DNA from: Stieleria mannarensis
GTDB lineage: Bacteria; Planctomycetota; Planctomycetia; Pirellulales; Pirellulaceae
Assembly (NCBI RefSeq): GCF_014154935.1
Contig: NZ_JACEHH010000025.1
Span: 62,001 to 126,000 of the forward strand
DNA length: 64,000 bases
Reading direction: 5' to 3'
The notes under the pieces were generated by a model. That model was not told the DNA's origin. It did not search any database and saw only the letters and a program-made list of their open reading frames with translations. The translations under genes were made by a program, and so were the position numbers. How positions within the stretch are numbered: position 1 is the stretch's first letter; every line of letters begins with the position of its first letter. Shown one piece after another: positions 15,001-21,043 of the stretch.

Positions 15001-16871
15001 CCAATGAAGATGGTGTCCAAGGCCAGGGTTTTGTGACCTATTCCGTGCGACCGCAGCCGACCGCGATTCAAACCGGCGATCTCGTTGATGCTGTGGCGAG
15101 CATCGTCTTCGACATCAATCCGCCGATTGAGACGCCACCGATCTTCAACACCGTTGATGCCGACCTTCCGCAAACCGCGGTCGCGTCTCTGCCCGCGGAA
15201 GTCGCCGACCCAACCTTCGACGTCTCCTGGACTGGCGACGACGTCGGTTCCGGCATTCGCGACTTTACCGTTTGGGTTTCCGAAAACGGTCGCCCCTATC
15301 AAGTTTGGCTGGCGAACACGACGCTCACCGCCGCGCCCTTTTCCGGCAAGGAAGGGCGAACCTATCAGTTCTATAGCATCGCTCGGGACAACGCCGGCAA
15401 TACCGAGTCGCGGCCCGCTCAAGCCGATGCGACGACCACCGTCTTCACTGACAATACGCCGCCCGCACTTGAACTCGGACTCGACGACAGCATTCTGATT
15501 GATTCCGACTTCTTCCGTGCCATCGAATTCAACGATCCGGATGTCGATGATTCCTGGACGGTCAGCATCGACTACGGCGACGGTTCCCCCGTCGATCTCC
15601 TTCAAACCACGGCCACGCTTTTTGAACTGAATCACACCTACACCACGGCCGGGGATTTTACGATCACCGTTGTTGTGACCGATTCGATTGAAGCATCGAT
15701 TTCCGATTCAATCGTGTTGATGGTCGTCGACGACGTGGACACCGATGGCGATGGGATCTTCGACAATGAAGACCTGGACGATGATAACGATGGAGTCCTC
15801 GATACGGTGGAGAACGACGCGCCAGGTGCAGGCGATGCCAACGGAGATGGAATTCCGGACAGTTTGCAAGCCAGTATCGCTTCGCTGCCCAATGCCCTTG
15901 ACGGTCGATATGTGACGCTCGTCGCGTCTCAAGGGGTGACGCTTCACAACGTTTCCGCGATCACCAATCCGTCACCCCAAGGTGGCGCGGTTTTCCCATC
16001 CCACCAGACTTTCGTCAGCGGGTTGTTCTCGATCGAACTCGGCATTGCCGGTGCCAACGGCCCCATCGATTTGACGTGGGTCCTGCACGGTGACACGGAA
16101 ATCACCTCGCTGTTTCATTTTACCGACCAAGTCGTCGACGACGGCTCGAACTTCTTCTCCTATCGCAGGGATCCGAGCAACGGTACCGGCATTCAGTCGA
16201 TTGCCGACGACGAACTCGTTTCACGGTACATCGACGGATCCATGCCGGATCTGGATCAACTCCCGGACGGCACGATCGATTTGATTGCAGGTCCGGTGCT
16301 CGCAGCCGGAATCCCTGCACAGAACCCGGTTCAACAATGGGATGTCAACAACAACGGTGAATCGACAACGCACGACGCACTGCTGGTGATCAATTTCCTT
16401 GGCAGACAATTGGCTCAGCAAGGAACCTTGCCGTTCCCCGCCAATAGTTCAATGTTCTTGGACGTCAACGGCAATCATGAGGTGACGCCACTCGATGCAC
16501 TCATCGTCATCAATTTCATTGCTCTTCAGCAAAACGCCGACACAACGGTCCAAGCAGAGCAGGCCGAACTCCGAGCGGATTTCGGTTTCATTGGCTCATC
16601 TTCCATCGGAAGTCCATCGCACCTGGATCCAGACGTTCACGATCAGATCAGTCTGATCGAGTGGGCGGAGATAGGTGATCTGGAAGACGACATTGTCGCG
16701 GATTGGACTCTCAATCACCATCCATTGCCGAGTGAAGATCGGGATAAAAAGAGTTTTGAAAGGCAATCTTTCGAACGTTCCGTAGATGATCTTCTAAGCC
16801 AAGATTCTGCACTTTTCGAACTTGTGCTCGAACTCGATCGCGACGGTGATGGACACCGACGCGTGTCTTGA
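3..16871 (+). CDS. Giant secreted multidomain protein (CARDB/PPC/CarboxypepD_reg/dockerin), 5'-partial
   Basis: The frame is open to the left edge, so the true start lies upstream; at least 5,622 codons are present. Approximate residues: Big_5-like Ig 1-68; PPC-like beta domains 74-310; LamG-like 345-555; PPC-like 556-655. Two further modules of the same layout follow (about 659-1277 and 1280-2018), with a different domain marked VEPDDF in the LamG position. Then two Ig-like domains (2020-2230), nine CARDB repeats of about 125 aa (2237-3396), PPC and IPT-like domains, about nine carboxypeptidase-regulatory-like repeats (3800-4570), an Ala-rich helical segment, a PKD-like domain (about 5160-5243), a thrombospondin-3 calcium repeat (about 5245-5290) and a two-EF dockerin (about 5444-5512, DVNNNGESTTHDAL). 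The likely role is surface adhesion or matrix/scaffold; no catalytic motif was recognised. Domain names are by eye. Confidence 0.93.
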   Translation: MLISSVDASDLTVDGVPADAVRMVDDRTLEFDITSANHGDGTYQVSMAAGAITSISGTPLTGFDASFDAEMIAPLERKTPLGSLIHDPPVEGHFSNPADVDTFQLNLDAGQLLSVVLQPLDPSIRAGITLFAPDGSSLGTVSASAAGRRALMQTIPLPDAGSYRLETTALAGSGAYKFRVLLNAAGEAEDSIGSTNQTLGTAEPIDGSSVAVGTGGDRLGVIGLLNGNSDYFSFSLEQGQYATLSLSAHTDADVALQLIDGTGNVLADGATAAVNDDRRISGFVASASGTYFARVDGEIETQYALLVTRGIDFEQELNDDSTEAQDLSLSGQVLGFLGYPSYADLVLAGQPVAYWPMGETSGSTMFDHSGFGNDGSYNGVTLGVPGAIPGDPDTAAQFDGVDDFALVADHETLRPRQLTIEAWVYPDNGIERGDAVVTKNDDSLSTGYGLWFDGFTSNPSIEFFVDDFWSVSAPIPLNAWSHVVGTYDGATIRLFVDGVEQGSLAFDGPIVHNEAPVRIGYDDIEFNWDAWSGYLDEIAIYDVALSGNQIAAHASADQSADVDWYQFEVNPGDTLTIVTSTPGDGSGQPSNSLDPHLDLYDEMNSMVATDDNGDTDGRNAVIQYTVPVGSAGTYRLATRAHSGIGEYTVSIQGATGTAPPFVVSAVTPDDSVVLSEFPTTIRVDVSSAVLLPSIDASDLTIDGQPAVSAQAIDENTVAFDVASLHDGDGTYRVAIAAGALTNLAGQPLEAFGISWEVDTTPTMTRVDPAGALIYETSGDGHFNSASDVDSFTFELDAGHVGSFALIPRDGSMQSQLELFDPSNASLGLVSAASPGQSIVLQNLGLTQPGRYRLEATSLAGQGRYDIRVSLNAALEHEAFGGNDNDTLAFAQAIDGSSVALPNFSSRMAVVGASDDSSDADLYSFQLVDGQLASLTLTSLEGGVASGLELLDASGTLIASGVPGPDESSRIGLLRGTAGTYYARVSGSGAGGYSLLVSRDTDLEQEPNSVHSVGQMLDPGTKVLGFLTESIPDVEPDDFADDLRTLIVSPGVALSVGNRPNEQVYSRSGFASTGSRTFQHGTANDSTPDQLWSMTNVPLRVDFLGGVTQVSLDVIGTIFSNSNFGKLAAYGKDGNLIDEVLSRELLSREAQTLTVGRPDQNIAYILAGGDGTSRIGLDSLQIFDERPDFYRFHAEPGDHLVLQTTTPSGGPNEFDNPLDPVLTLFNADGVQVSSDDNGGSDFRNAVINHVVPSGQGGIYTASVTAETTVGEYTLFVDGTSPASPALEVFTAPHTDAEIIAAFPDGYRIRFSGGVRLDTVEASDLLVNGVAASSFTVIDGQTIEFDISAVDSGDGSYAVSLASGAITSWLDVPLSEFHRSFIYDTETPTVIATSTDENDVVVTRELVFEATFSERIAETELGTEDVTLLETTTNTMFTVDTFGFDSDTNTLRLTFGDLPDGRYSLTLKSGSDAFRDVAGRPLDGESDGGAGDFVRNFVLDAASNPYPTPLEPKQPVASLVYDPVAEQYFHQSGDIDPFTITLDAGQTATVILIPGDPTIRGQLQVFDSTGTSVAVASAANPGDGVILQTVAIDSAGDYRIDAGSLVGDGSYQLQVILNASVETENIAGIGNDTLATAQDINASNLALPGDATRLAVLGTLADAGDIDVYTLQLNPDEPVTFVLTPQSDFADPGNLTLELLDDAGQLVTSGVAVPLGQQRITQFFAPSGGYFARVSGSEMAEYTLVASRAADLESGWSPTAAQGQRLDPAPVIVAGSAPEIPNVEPDDFLIRSSWPGVRLSQAGRPTAIIRSQEDLPASTGVRVFSGSNFPFPTRFQLSEGLRVDFEEPVSQVSLDFIADVAQDRAILQAFDDRGNLIAQATSARLPLNAIQRLTVNGRPEGISYVIAGGEAVRSMKLDNLQVISDLPDHFIFHAAAGDQIVVQTTTPGGESSTIDNGFDPSIQLFNPTGQFVVGDDNSAADGRNARVDYTIPTEGTGEYVVRVEGNGRGPYTVQVSGATGAVDPMPEVVTTVPSEAQRLAAPPTFIDIRLSEAVLANSLDVSDISVDGGAVPTSVELVDGATVRFSVQVPDVAGVYTYQLATGAFTDLQGQGSQGHVGSFEIDRSGPRVTNQIPLQQSAAPFSQWTFVFDEQIDPVTLTTDDITLFESPVGADLRGAINSITGSGTTFTVTFDPQSVDGTYQISLGPDIQDVAGNAMDQNSDGINGEVIDAYSGSLQLQSPDLNAVRVDAPPTAVFGTQLPLQWTVRNVGSDSALEVWQDKAWLSRDTLLDTSDILLGIESAAADRPLPATAEYQRDVSVPLPLTQSLDAGQYYVLIEADSEQQQPEIDEQNNLAVSAPVTISLPSLPNLVVTNIDAPAEALSGQQIPIGWTLTNQGSAPASGTWRDTVFLSDDDLIGGDQYFGDFAFTGTILPGQSVTRRQTIRLPISLSGAHRAVVATDSSSNVYEHAGENDNAMIDGSVIDIRPAPHANLQVAQVTAPPNAFSGTEMVIQWVVDNVGTGSTNAAAWTDAVFLSLDPVLDASDVFLGESANTSFLDVGESYLNRLTTRLPNGISGEFYLLVRADRKDAVYESFFESDNINFSEPIQITLTPPPDLQITEVSAPIDAFSGQRISLRWTVENRGQTTALPTQWVDQIYMSSDETLDAGDRLLRSVSMAADGLICSRATFGPQIVTSGSGSVSVTTEINPNAFKLPACALVGGLEAGEFYEAQTTVQLPIGVSGDYFFLVHTDATDRVFEHAFDANNVNFDTPATQVILTPPPDLEVTSVDAPASALASRELVVDYRVTNAGTTTTPNTSWLDRLYLSTDNVFDPDVDLPLGVRQRYGALAPDQFYDAQFKVRLPDELLGESFAMVVTDVDNAVFEFSEDNLGVDAVPIEVTSTPADLQVDNFAVPANALSGQAVLATWTVQNVGLAATEVNQWTDRVFLSTDDVLDDNDRMLVNDDRTSGLLPGQAYTAQRLMTIPLSVAPGEYFMILQTDQDDAVFEPGTEANNRVVSPITVGRNTADLRVTVDDVQASTTSGTSFSVSWTVTNAGSAATDRHVWTDSVYLSSDSILDEIDVQLGRVLHSGALPPTVGYTATREFTLPIDISGDYFVIVRTDADDEVLESPSEDNNEGRSPAATQITLSATPDLAVTNVDAPPEAFAGQPFHLSWTVRNEAGTSAATAPWNDLVYLSLDQVFDAEEDHFLGFHRRMQPLADDEQYTHDASFVLPRGLSGPFYVFVLADGSNDVYERAKELNNVAYDPLSMNVRLLPPADLVVGNISVPQDSIVGQTATIGYTVENAGSSPARGSWYDSIYLSANDQWDIGDALFGRVLRQGDVLASESYSQSLTAPLPAVVPGDYHVIVRSDILNRIPESDESNNLRGSLDQFAMDARQLILSTPLDGQIGNGQSTFFRVDVPAGETLLVALDAVDDDASFQVYLRYGDVPSRANFDRAGIEPFQSDQRVVIPDTQAGTYFLQVYGDRVGSDGSFQLTADLLQFSILDVSYGQAGSGGQRTLEINGARLDRSVIASLIDGEGNRIPATSHWYVDETKLYATFELQNAAVGFYDVRIDNADGASDLVTDGLEIVGVDDASNASYLFNTPSAVRRPNHDPPFRYNFFVRWANDGINDAPVPLLVVDGSAPIATTYDILPNVIGFDDFGGNPVTLFGPQTVVRLGVTGLEGPPGLLLPGQGGQTTFFGLIDPNPDDIELKVNRLGKDPDAPFDWQSLRGDMVPQGMSDETFEPIFQQLIAQVGNSWGDYLAMLSRNATLLPAEIGNVSDPGVLLQQELRRAQAAVSTSIRGIAYARDFAVEISGRTVLARNRSTGEVFGATSMNDGSFVFPVVTAGEYELEFEGAIQTGATPVSVVDGQQVTSLVLTLEPGGTIIGRITESTGQAVADATIVAATPDGQSFAAVSNDDGEYRLEGLEPDTYRLRITAPGFARYEVTGIQSATDTVQQNAVLVPGAGIQGSISLQPGGSDDGVLQVSVTPTGSNRSTDAFRTTATGTLFTVAGLPAGSYDVTLRKPGYLPATLVGVQVEAAERIDVGNIELLVAASISGTVTTHANEPLADLLIGVFDGNDQVGSSAVSANGEFDITGLPAGSYSVRAVNATRSIDTSVTVTLGEGESRGGVHLPVLPGGGVEGRVKDASGMPQAGVRVLAEDSQGRVQMVVTDADGIYRLSQRELGSYQISLLPVASEGSVDAQVTAVDGTVVSAPDLVLQPVATIRGEVKNSDAFPLENVVVALIDNGQAVAMTTTNALGQYEFGLLQSGQFDLEFRGGGATFDPVSGVSVTEGATARRDVLSGDSALEVSVTNDQESPDGALVLLYLSLENGERTLVNSAVVQGGDIRFGHLTGGNYQVEVIDGPTRGAVASATLSSASTESIALPIGRQYQIQGVVTDASNTPVVGASLLFRSTTNPSLVRSVQTDQSGAYTADNLQDDTYSVVVVRPGFAAAVDSVVVVGADQQHDVMLTASTTELRGRLLDSDGNPIPYGSVRVEDAQQRLVGDVTVNSDGSFSIDSAAGNDLTLQIHVAGYRDQKLTGIDATIGQQTSLSDTVVQPVAFGRDVPMVSGPMPEGEARSSSFFGFLSDAGTLAERDFVREGLLTEADVVPLHEQPYDRQLESAAAYQRVQAAIRIRDNFRDAALLNQEALAQRLDIAIPFLATEVAREAGKLAGIVLAVAGAVEAVAAVSLASSAVNAINGATTVSGALVSTGQQLETALERLRSVVRQPSVEGARQVLLSVAEAASNAATVIANVGAMLSGTPQHALLANITNLLSGVRPLDLEASLGNLDDIETSVRQTRLAIATYELWVANVDLANQWYLTSLESGEDPGRNRRLPRIPDLPDPDDERNIRRPQAVDPNDILGPEGYGDDRYVSLADSLGYTIRFENDPELATAPAQVVRITQQLDPDLDFRSFRIGSFGFGETVVDVPQDQGFYIDQIDLSEEFGILLDVVAGIDVESGEAFWQFRSIDPATGDLPANPLLGFLAPNEDGVQGQGFVTYSVRPQPTAIQTGDLVDAVASIVFDINPPIETPPIFNTVDADLPQTAVASLPAEVADPTFDVSWTGDDVGSGIRDFTVWVSENGRPYQVWLANTTLTAAPFSGKEGRTYQFYSIARDNAGNTESRPAQADATTTVFTDNTPPALELGLDDSILIDSDFFRAIEFNDPDVDDSWTVSIDYGDGSPVDLLQTTATLFELNHTYTTAGDFTITVVVTDSIEASISDSIVLMVVDDVDTDGDGIFDNEDLDDDNDGVLDTVENDAPGAGDANGDGIPDSLQASIASLPNALDGRYVTLVASQGVTLHNVSAITNPSPQGGAVFPSHQTFVSGLFSIELGIAGANGPIDLTWVLHGDTEITSLFHFTDQVVDDGSNFFSYRRDPSNGTGIQSIADDELVSRYIDGSMPDLDQLPDGTIDLIAGPVLAAGIPAQNPVQQWDVNNNGESTTHDALLVINFLGRQLAQQGTLPFPANSSMFLDVNGNHEVTPLDALIVINFIALQQNADTTVQAEQAELRADFGFIGSSSIGSPSHLDPDVHDQISLIEWAEIGDLEDDIVADWTLNHHPLPSEDRDKKSFERQSFERSVDDLLSQDSALFELVLELDRDGDGHRRVS

Positions 16872-16979
16872 AATTCTGGTTTGTCGGTTGTCGCCGAATT
16901 GGTAGGTCAGCTCCCGCTGGCACACAAACAGGTCGACTGGATTTGCGTGTCGGCATCCGCCCATGCGGCTTCGAATCGC

Positions 16980-17339
16980 GTCATCCATCGCCGGGTTGTT
17001 GATATGCGGTCCGTGGCAAAGGCCGATTCCCCACCAAGCCATCGCACAGTCTTGGTCGAACCGCAACGCCTGTTGAAACGACCGAAACGCTTCGTCGTGA
17101 TCGAACGCGTAGGCGAAATTCAGCCCCTGGTCGAAGTATCGCTGAGCCTCGTCCGATTCGGTGGTGATGCCTCGATGGTGGACCGTAATGCCCACGAACA
17201 GCGGAGTCGTCGCTCCTGCCGGGGGCTGGTCGCTGATCGCTCCCGGCGGCGAGTCTTGTTGGCTCTAGGCAACGCCGCTCGACGCGAAGAAAGCGATCAG
17301 AAGCGCTGAGCACACACGCCAATAATGAAATCGACTCAT
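16980..17339 (-). pseudogene. Remnant of a secreted TPR protein (in-frame TAG after signal peptide, C-terminus lost)
   Basis: Reading leftward from ATG at 17339 gives a good signal peptide (MSRFHYWRVCSALLIAFF...SSGVA). An in-frame TAG at 17267-17265 interrupts it exactly where the next codon would open the mature protein. The frame then continues with SQQDSPPGAISDQ..., a TPR-like stretch (DEAQRYFDQGLNFAYAF, FRSFQQALRFDQDCAMAWWG) and NNPAMDD. This resembles the N-terminus of a planctomycete TPR family that is normally several hundred residues long. After NNPAMDD the similarity fades, and the frame runs into the 3' end of the giant gene on the other strand. It is therefore a truncated, nonsense-interrupted relic. 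A single C-to-T change (CAG to TAG) could explain the stop. A sequencing error at the TAG is possible but would not explain the missing C-terminus. Confidence 0.75.
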
Positions 17340-17567
17340 GCTTGAATTCTCATTTCAAGGTTACGTGAATTGACCGGCTTGTTCGGTAGATCACCTCAAT
17401 TGTCTACCCGGCCGGAGCCCCACACCAGCGAAATTCCGTTCTCCGGACGCAACGATCGTGTTCGACTGTCGTCAGGCCACGAAAACGAACGAAGCGTTTG
17501 GGTGAGACGTGGTCAGCGGATGGCTGTACGACCGACTTTCTAGCAGCGTTGCACAGAGTCTCATCGA

Positions 17568-17583
17568 CAGCCCGGAAGGGCTG
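17568..17583. repeat. Short palindrome CAGCCC-GGAA-GGGCTG
   Basis: This is a perfect 6-bp stem with a GGAA loop, in the 392-base spacer between the TPR remnant and the ankyrin gene. A close relative of the motif occurs near 48247, followed there by a similar GATCGTACTT-like tail, so it looks like a dispersed REP-type element. The rest of the spacer shows nothing recognisable. Confidence 0.5.
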
Positions 17584-17731
17584 TTGTACTTAGAAAAGCG
17601 ATCGTCCCTCGCAGGGCGACTTTGGCGGGAAAAACTGGAGGAATGCTTTGAGGGGCAACGCCGCGGAATCCGCAGGGGGAGGTGATCGCGTTTCTCTCGA
17701 TGCAAACACCCTTTCGACAGGAATCCTTTTG

Positions 17732-18991
17732 ATGTTCCGAAGCAACCCGCTTTTTCATGCCATCTTCACCTTCGCCGTCTTGGCGATGATCACGCTGTCA
17801 GGTCCGGTCTCGGCACGCACGGCGGAATCCGAGACCTCGCCCGACCCACGGCCGCACGCTCAGGCCGGCGCCGGATTCCAAGACGGTTCCCACGCGTTGC
17901 TCTACAAAATGCTGTGTGAGCTGAACACCAATTGGATCGGGTACACGCCTCGCTTCGAAATCCTCAACGGAACGATTCCCATCGACGATGAGGTTTCGCA
18001 GATTCAGACCCATCTCAAACTCGTGATCGCTCAGCTGCGATCGGCAGACGTCTCTCATCTGAGTGATTCTCAGCTCGCCCAGCGGACCGCTCACCTGCAA
18101 ACCCTACAGGCTTACATGGCCGAGGGGAATTTCCCACGGAACATCTTTGTCACCGGTCGCCGTCCAGTCTTTATCGATCCCTGGGGGACGCACTGTGCGG
18201 TCGGGCATCTGATTGCGACATCCGGCCACAGCCGGTTGGCAGGTGCGATTAACCGCGAACATCAACTCGACTATCTACGCAACATCCAGACGGCCGGGCT
18301 GGCGCAATGGCAACGCGCCTCCGGATTCAGCCTGGACGAACTGGCCCTGATCCAGCCGACCTACCGCAGCACGACGTTGATCTATCCCAAACCAATCGAA
18401 CAATTGATTCTCGGCGATTCCGCAGCCCTGATGGCTGGGATTGAAAGTGGGGAGATCGACATCAATGCCCGGTGTGGGGGAAAAACGCTGCTTCACCTTG
18501 CCGCTGCGGCGGGTGATCTCACGCTCGCCAAACTGCTGGTCGCCAAAGGGGCCGATCTTCACGCCGTGTCCACTCTCGGATGCGGGAAAGCGGAACTTGC
18601 CAAGGGCGGCAGCCAAACCGTCGTGACGGTGCGTTGGCACCAAACGACCTCCGTCAGCAGTCGAGGCGGGATGGGAATCGGAGTGTATGGAGCCGTCTTC
18701 AAAACGGAGCGTGGAAGATTCGTCACAGACCTCTTGGACGATCTCCGCGGCGGACGCGCCGGACTCAATGCATTTGACTATGCCACGCAGGAACCCGTCA
18801 GTTCGTGGGGCTACCATCGGGTCCGGATCAAAACGACACCTTGGGGTGTGAGGAGGGGCAAGGATGTCACGGAGCAACCGAAGAACGAGGTCATGGAAAC
18901 CTTAAAAGCCAATCGCGCGGCGGTCGCATCGTGGCTCAAAGAGCGGGGAGCTCACCCCAGCCGGCCCGCGTCCGACGATCAACACGATTGA
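17732..18991 (+). CDS. Secreted ankyrin-repeat protein with an N-terminal GTHCAVG domain
   Basis: 419 aa from ATG 17732. The open frame extends 28 codons upstream, but only this start gives a signal peptide (MFRSNPLFHAIFTFAVLAMI... SGPVSA). Residues about 60-215 form an unnamed domain marked by PWGTHCAVGHLIATSGHSRL (about 150) and ending SGFSLDELALIQPTY. The motif recalls secreted hypothetical proteins known to me from planctomycetes and other phyla. One to two ankyrin repeats follow (about 225-275: GGKTLLHLAAAAGDLTLAKL, LVAKGADLHAV), then a C-terminal region without clear family. It is probably periplasmic or exported and may bind protein; no enzyme motif was seen. It stands alone on the plus strand. 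Confidence 0.85.
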   Translation: MFRSNPLFHAIFTFAVLAMITLSGPVSARTAESETSPDPRPHAQAGAGFQDGSHALLYKMLCELNTNWIGYTPRFEILNGTIPIDDEVSQIQTHLKLVIAQLRSADVSHLSDSQLAQRTAHLQTLQAYMAEGNFPRNIFVTGRRPVFIDPWGTHCAVGHLIATSGHSRLAGAINREHQLDYLRNIQTAGLAQWQRASGFSLDELALIQPTYRSTTLIYPKPIEQLILGDSAALMAGIESGEIDINARCGGKTLLHLAAAAGDLTLAKLLVAKGADLHAVSTLGCGKAELAKGGSQTVVTVRWHQTTSVSSRGGMGIGVYGAVFKTERGRFVTDLLDDLRGGRAGLNAFDYATQEPVSSWGYHRVRIKTTPWGVRRGKDVTEQPKNEVMETLKANRAAVASWLKERGAHPSRPASDDQHD

Positions 18992-19918
18992 AGCGTTTCG
19001 GTCGTCTCGGACTTCATGGAAAAGACCATCCGATGACGCTCACATGGGGAGAGATGGAATTGCGCCGCGTGTGTTGTGCGCATCCGTTAACCAACGCATG
19101 CGGGACGCGTAAACTACACCTTTCTGTTGTTGTTTATTTAATAGCGGATCCTGTCGCAAGTCTTTGATTCATTCGTTTGTAAGTAGAAGGTGGGGTGAGC
19201 TGCTGCGACAAACACGTGCTGCCCGGTCGACGGTTTCAGACACGCCAGGGTGATCAAACCGGCGATCGTGTGCTGGGGCCTGTGGTTGCGGATTGCCCGA
19301 AATTTACGGCTTTTTCTCGGCTTCACGCCCATCGATCATTCTTCGCCATCGCCCACGGATCACCGGCCGCAATCGCCATGTGCGCGAGCACCACGGATCA
19401 CACGACAAACGCGCACATCGGCATCTGCATGGCAAGATCTATATTAAGAGTCTCGCACTGGACGCTATAAATTGGTGATGGTTGCGGCTAACCGCAGATC
19501 CGCATGCTGTGATTGCGGTTAACACATCAAGACGCCTGTGGTGGGTTTCGGCAAGGGCGTGTCACCAAGGTCCTTCTGTGGTGCAAGTCACTCACACTTC
19601 TGTCGAGGGTCGTGTGCAAAATTTGTGTGCCAACGATCAAGGCACTGCCTAATTTTGAACATACGATACGCTCGCGACCGAGGACGTGATTCCGAATTTT
19701 TTTCAAAACGGCTCAAGGTGAGATGGGAAATCAATTCACCTTGGCGGTTGCTGCCGTTTGATTCTTCAACACCGCAAACGAATCGCAGCGCACGGCGCGC
19801 TTCGTTTGGGACAGCGGTATGTGGTTTGCCTAGCAGAGACGCGTTCGAGCAGTTCGTCGGCACGTTGCCGGACGGCTCGCTCGAGTCCTGCCTCTTTCAC
19901 AATGCAAACATTCAAACG
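18992..19918. other. Non-coding spacer, about 930 bases
   Basis: No convincing coding frame was found. The open frame running into the DUF1559 gene from 19538 has no family resemblance before 19919. An imperfect inverted repeat around TAACCGCA (about 19488) and TGCGGTTA (about 19513) is the only structure noticed. The promoter of the DUF1559 gene presumably lies at the right end but was not identified. Confidence 0.5.
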
Positions 19919-20989
19919 ATGAGAAATCTCAGTCACAAACGTTACGCTTTTACCTTGGTCGAGTTATTGGTCGTGATCGCCATCATCGGCATCATGGTCG
20001 GTCTGCTGCTACCCGCGGTTCAAGCTGCTCGCGAAGCCGCCCGGCGGATGCAATGCTCCAATAACATGAAACAAATCGGGTTGGCGATTCACAACTACCA
20101 TGACACGTTTCGTCAAATGCCGGCCAATCACGGGCTGCGGGGGGACCTGCCTTCGAGCGGACGTCCCCACTCGGGCGTTTCCTGGATGGTGGTGATTCTG
20201 CCCCAGTTGGAGCAGTCGTCCGCGGCCGATGCGATCATTTACGAGGGCACCGATTTCAGCGAGGATTCCAATGTTCCCAACCGGAACTGGGAATTGATGT
20301 CGCGAACCAACGTGCCGACCTACAACTGTCCTTCTAGTGCGCTGGAGCGATTCCGGATTCAGGACACCAGCCAAGCGACCAAAGACTTTGATCCCAATGC
20401 CCCGGACAACTATGAAGTCCAGATTCCTGATTACGTCGCGTCGGTCGGTTACTACAACCCGCCGGGATCGAACGTCTTTTCGTGGGACCGTTACTACAAC
20501 AACACGGCGACGTGGTCTTGGGGATGGTTGCAAGACGATGGCTTCCTGTCGATGTTGAACAATCGATTCCGTGAACGGAAATTCTCCAGCGTCTTGGATG
20601 GGTTGAGCAACACGATCGCCGTCGGCGAACACGGTGCGTTCCTCCAGCACTTTGACGGGACCCAGGAAGATTCGCGTCCCGGTCGTGGTCCGGGAGGCTT
20701 CTGGGCCGCCCGTCCGATGCACTACGCCTGGGGGGCGTATCACGGCAAGACCGCCAATGTCACGGTGCCGCGGTATCCCAACAACAGTCTGTTCTCGGGC
20801 AACTGGACCCAGAACATGGAGCACACGTTGCACAACGGATTCCGATCACAGCACGTCGGCGGGGTGCAGTTCACAATGGGCGACGGTTCGGTTCGATTCA
20901 TCACCGATAGCATCGATTTTGACAAAATCTTCACCGCGCTGTGCGGCCGCTCGGACCGCTACGTCTTTGATCAGGAGTGGGTGAACTAA
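19919..20989 (+). CDS. DUF1559 prepilin-like protein with type II N-methylation motif
   Basis: 356 aa. The start was placed at ATG 19919 because the protein then opens with a short basic leader followed by FTLVELLVVIAIIGIMVGLL, the type IV pilin/pseudopilin cleavage and N-methylation signal. The next segment, PAVQAAREAARRMQCSNNMK, is the hallmark of the large planctomycete DUF1559 family. The C-terminus has the usual HVGGVQFTMGDGSVRFI motif. The open frame extends 127 codons upstream without family resemblance. The protein is expected in the cytoplasmic membrane with a periplasmic or surface beta-rich domain; the role of the family is not established. It is followed 54 bases later by a small lipoprotein, a recurrent pairing in this phylum. 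Confidence 0.93.
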   Translation: MRNLSHKRYAFTLVELLVVIAIIGIMVGLLLPAVQAAREAARRMQCSNNMKQIGLAIHNYHDTFRQMPANHGLRGDLPSSGRPHSGVSWMVVILPQLEQSSAADAIIYEGTDFSEDSNVPNRNWELMSRTNVPTYNCPSSALERFRIQDTSQATKDFDPNAPDNYEVQIPDYVASVGYYNPPGSNVFSWDRYYNNTATWSWGWLQDDGFLSMLNNRFRERKFSSVLDGLSNTIAVGEHGAFLQHFDGTQEDSRPGRGPGGFWAARPMHYAWGAYHGKTANVTVPRYPNNSLFSGNWTQNMEHTLHNGFRSQHVGGVQFTMGDGSVRFITDSIDFDKIFTALCGRSDRYVFDQEWVN

Positions 20990-21043
20990 TCGATGCAAAG
21001 GATGAATGAACGGGAGATCGAGACCATTAAAGAGAGAATGACT

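Noticed and set aside
19538..19918. N-terminal extension of the DUF1559 protein
   Set aside because: The prepilin leader must be N-terminal; the extra 127 codons have no similarity and would bury it.
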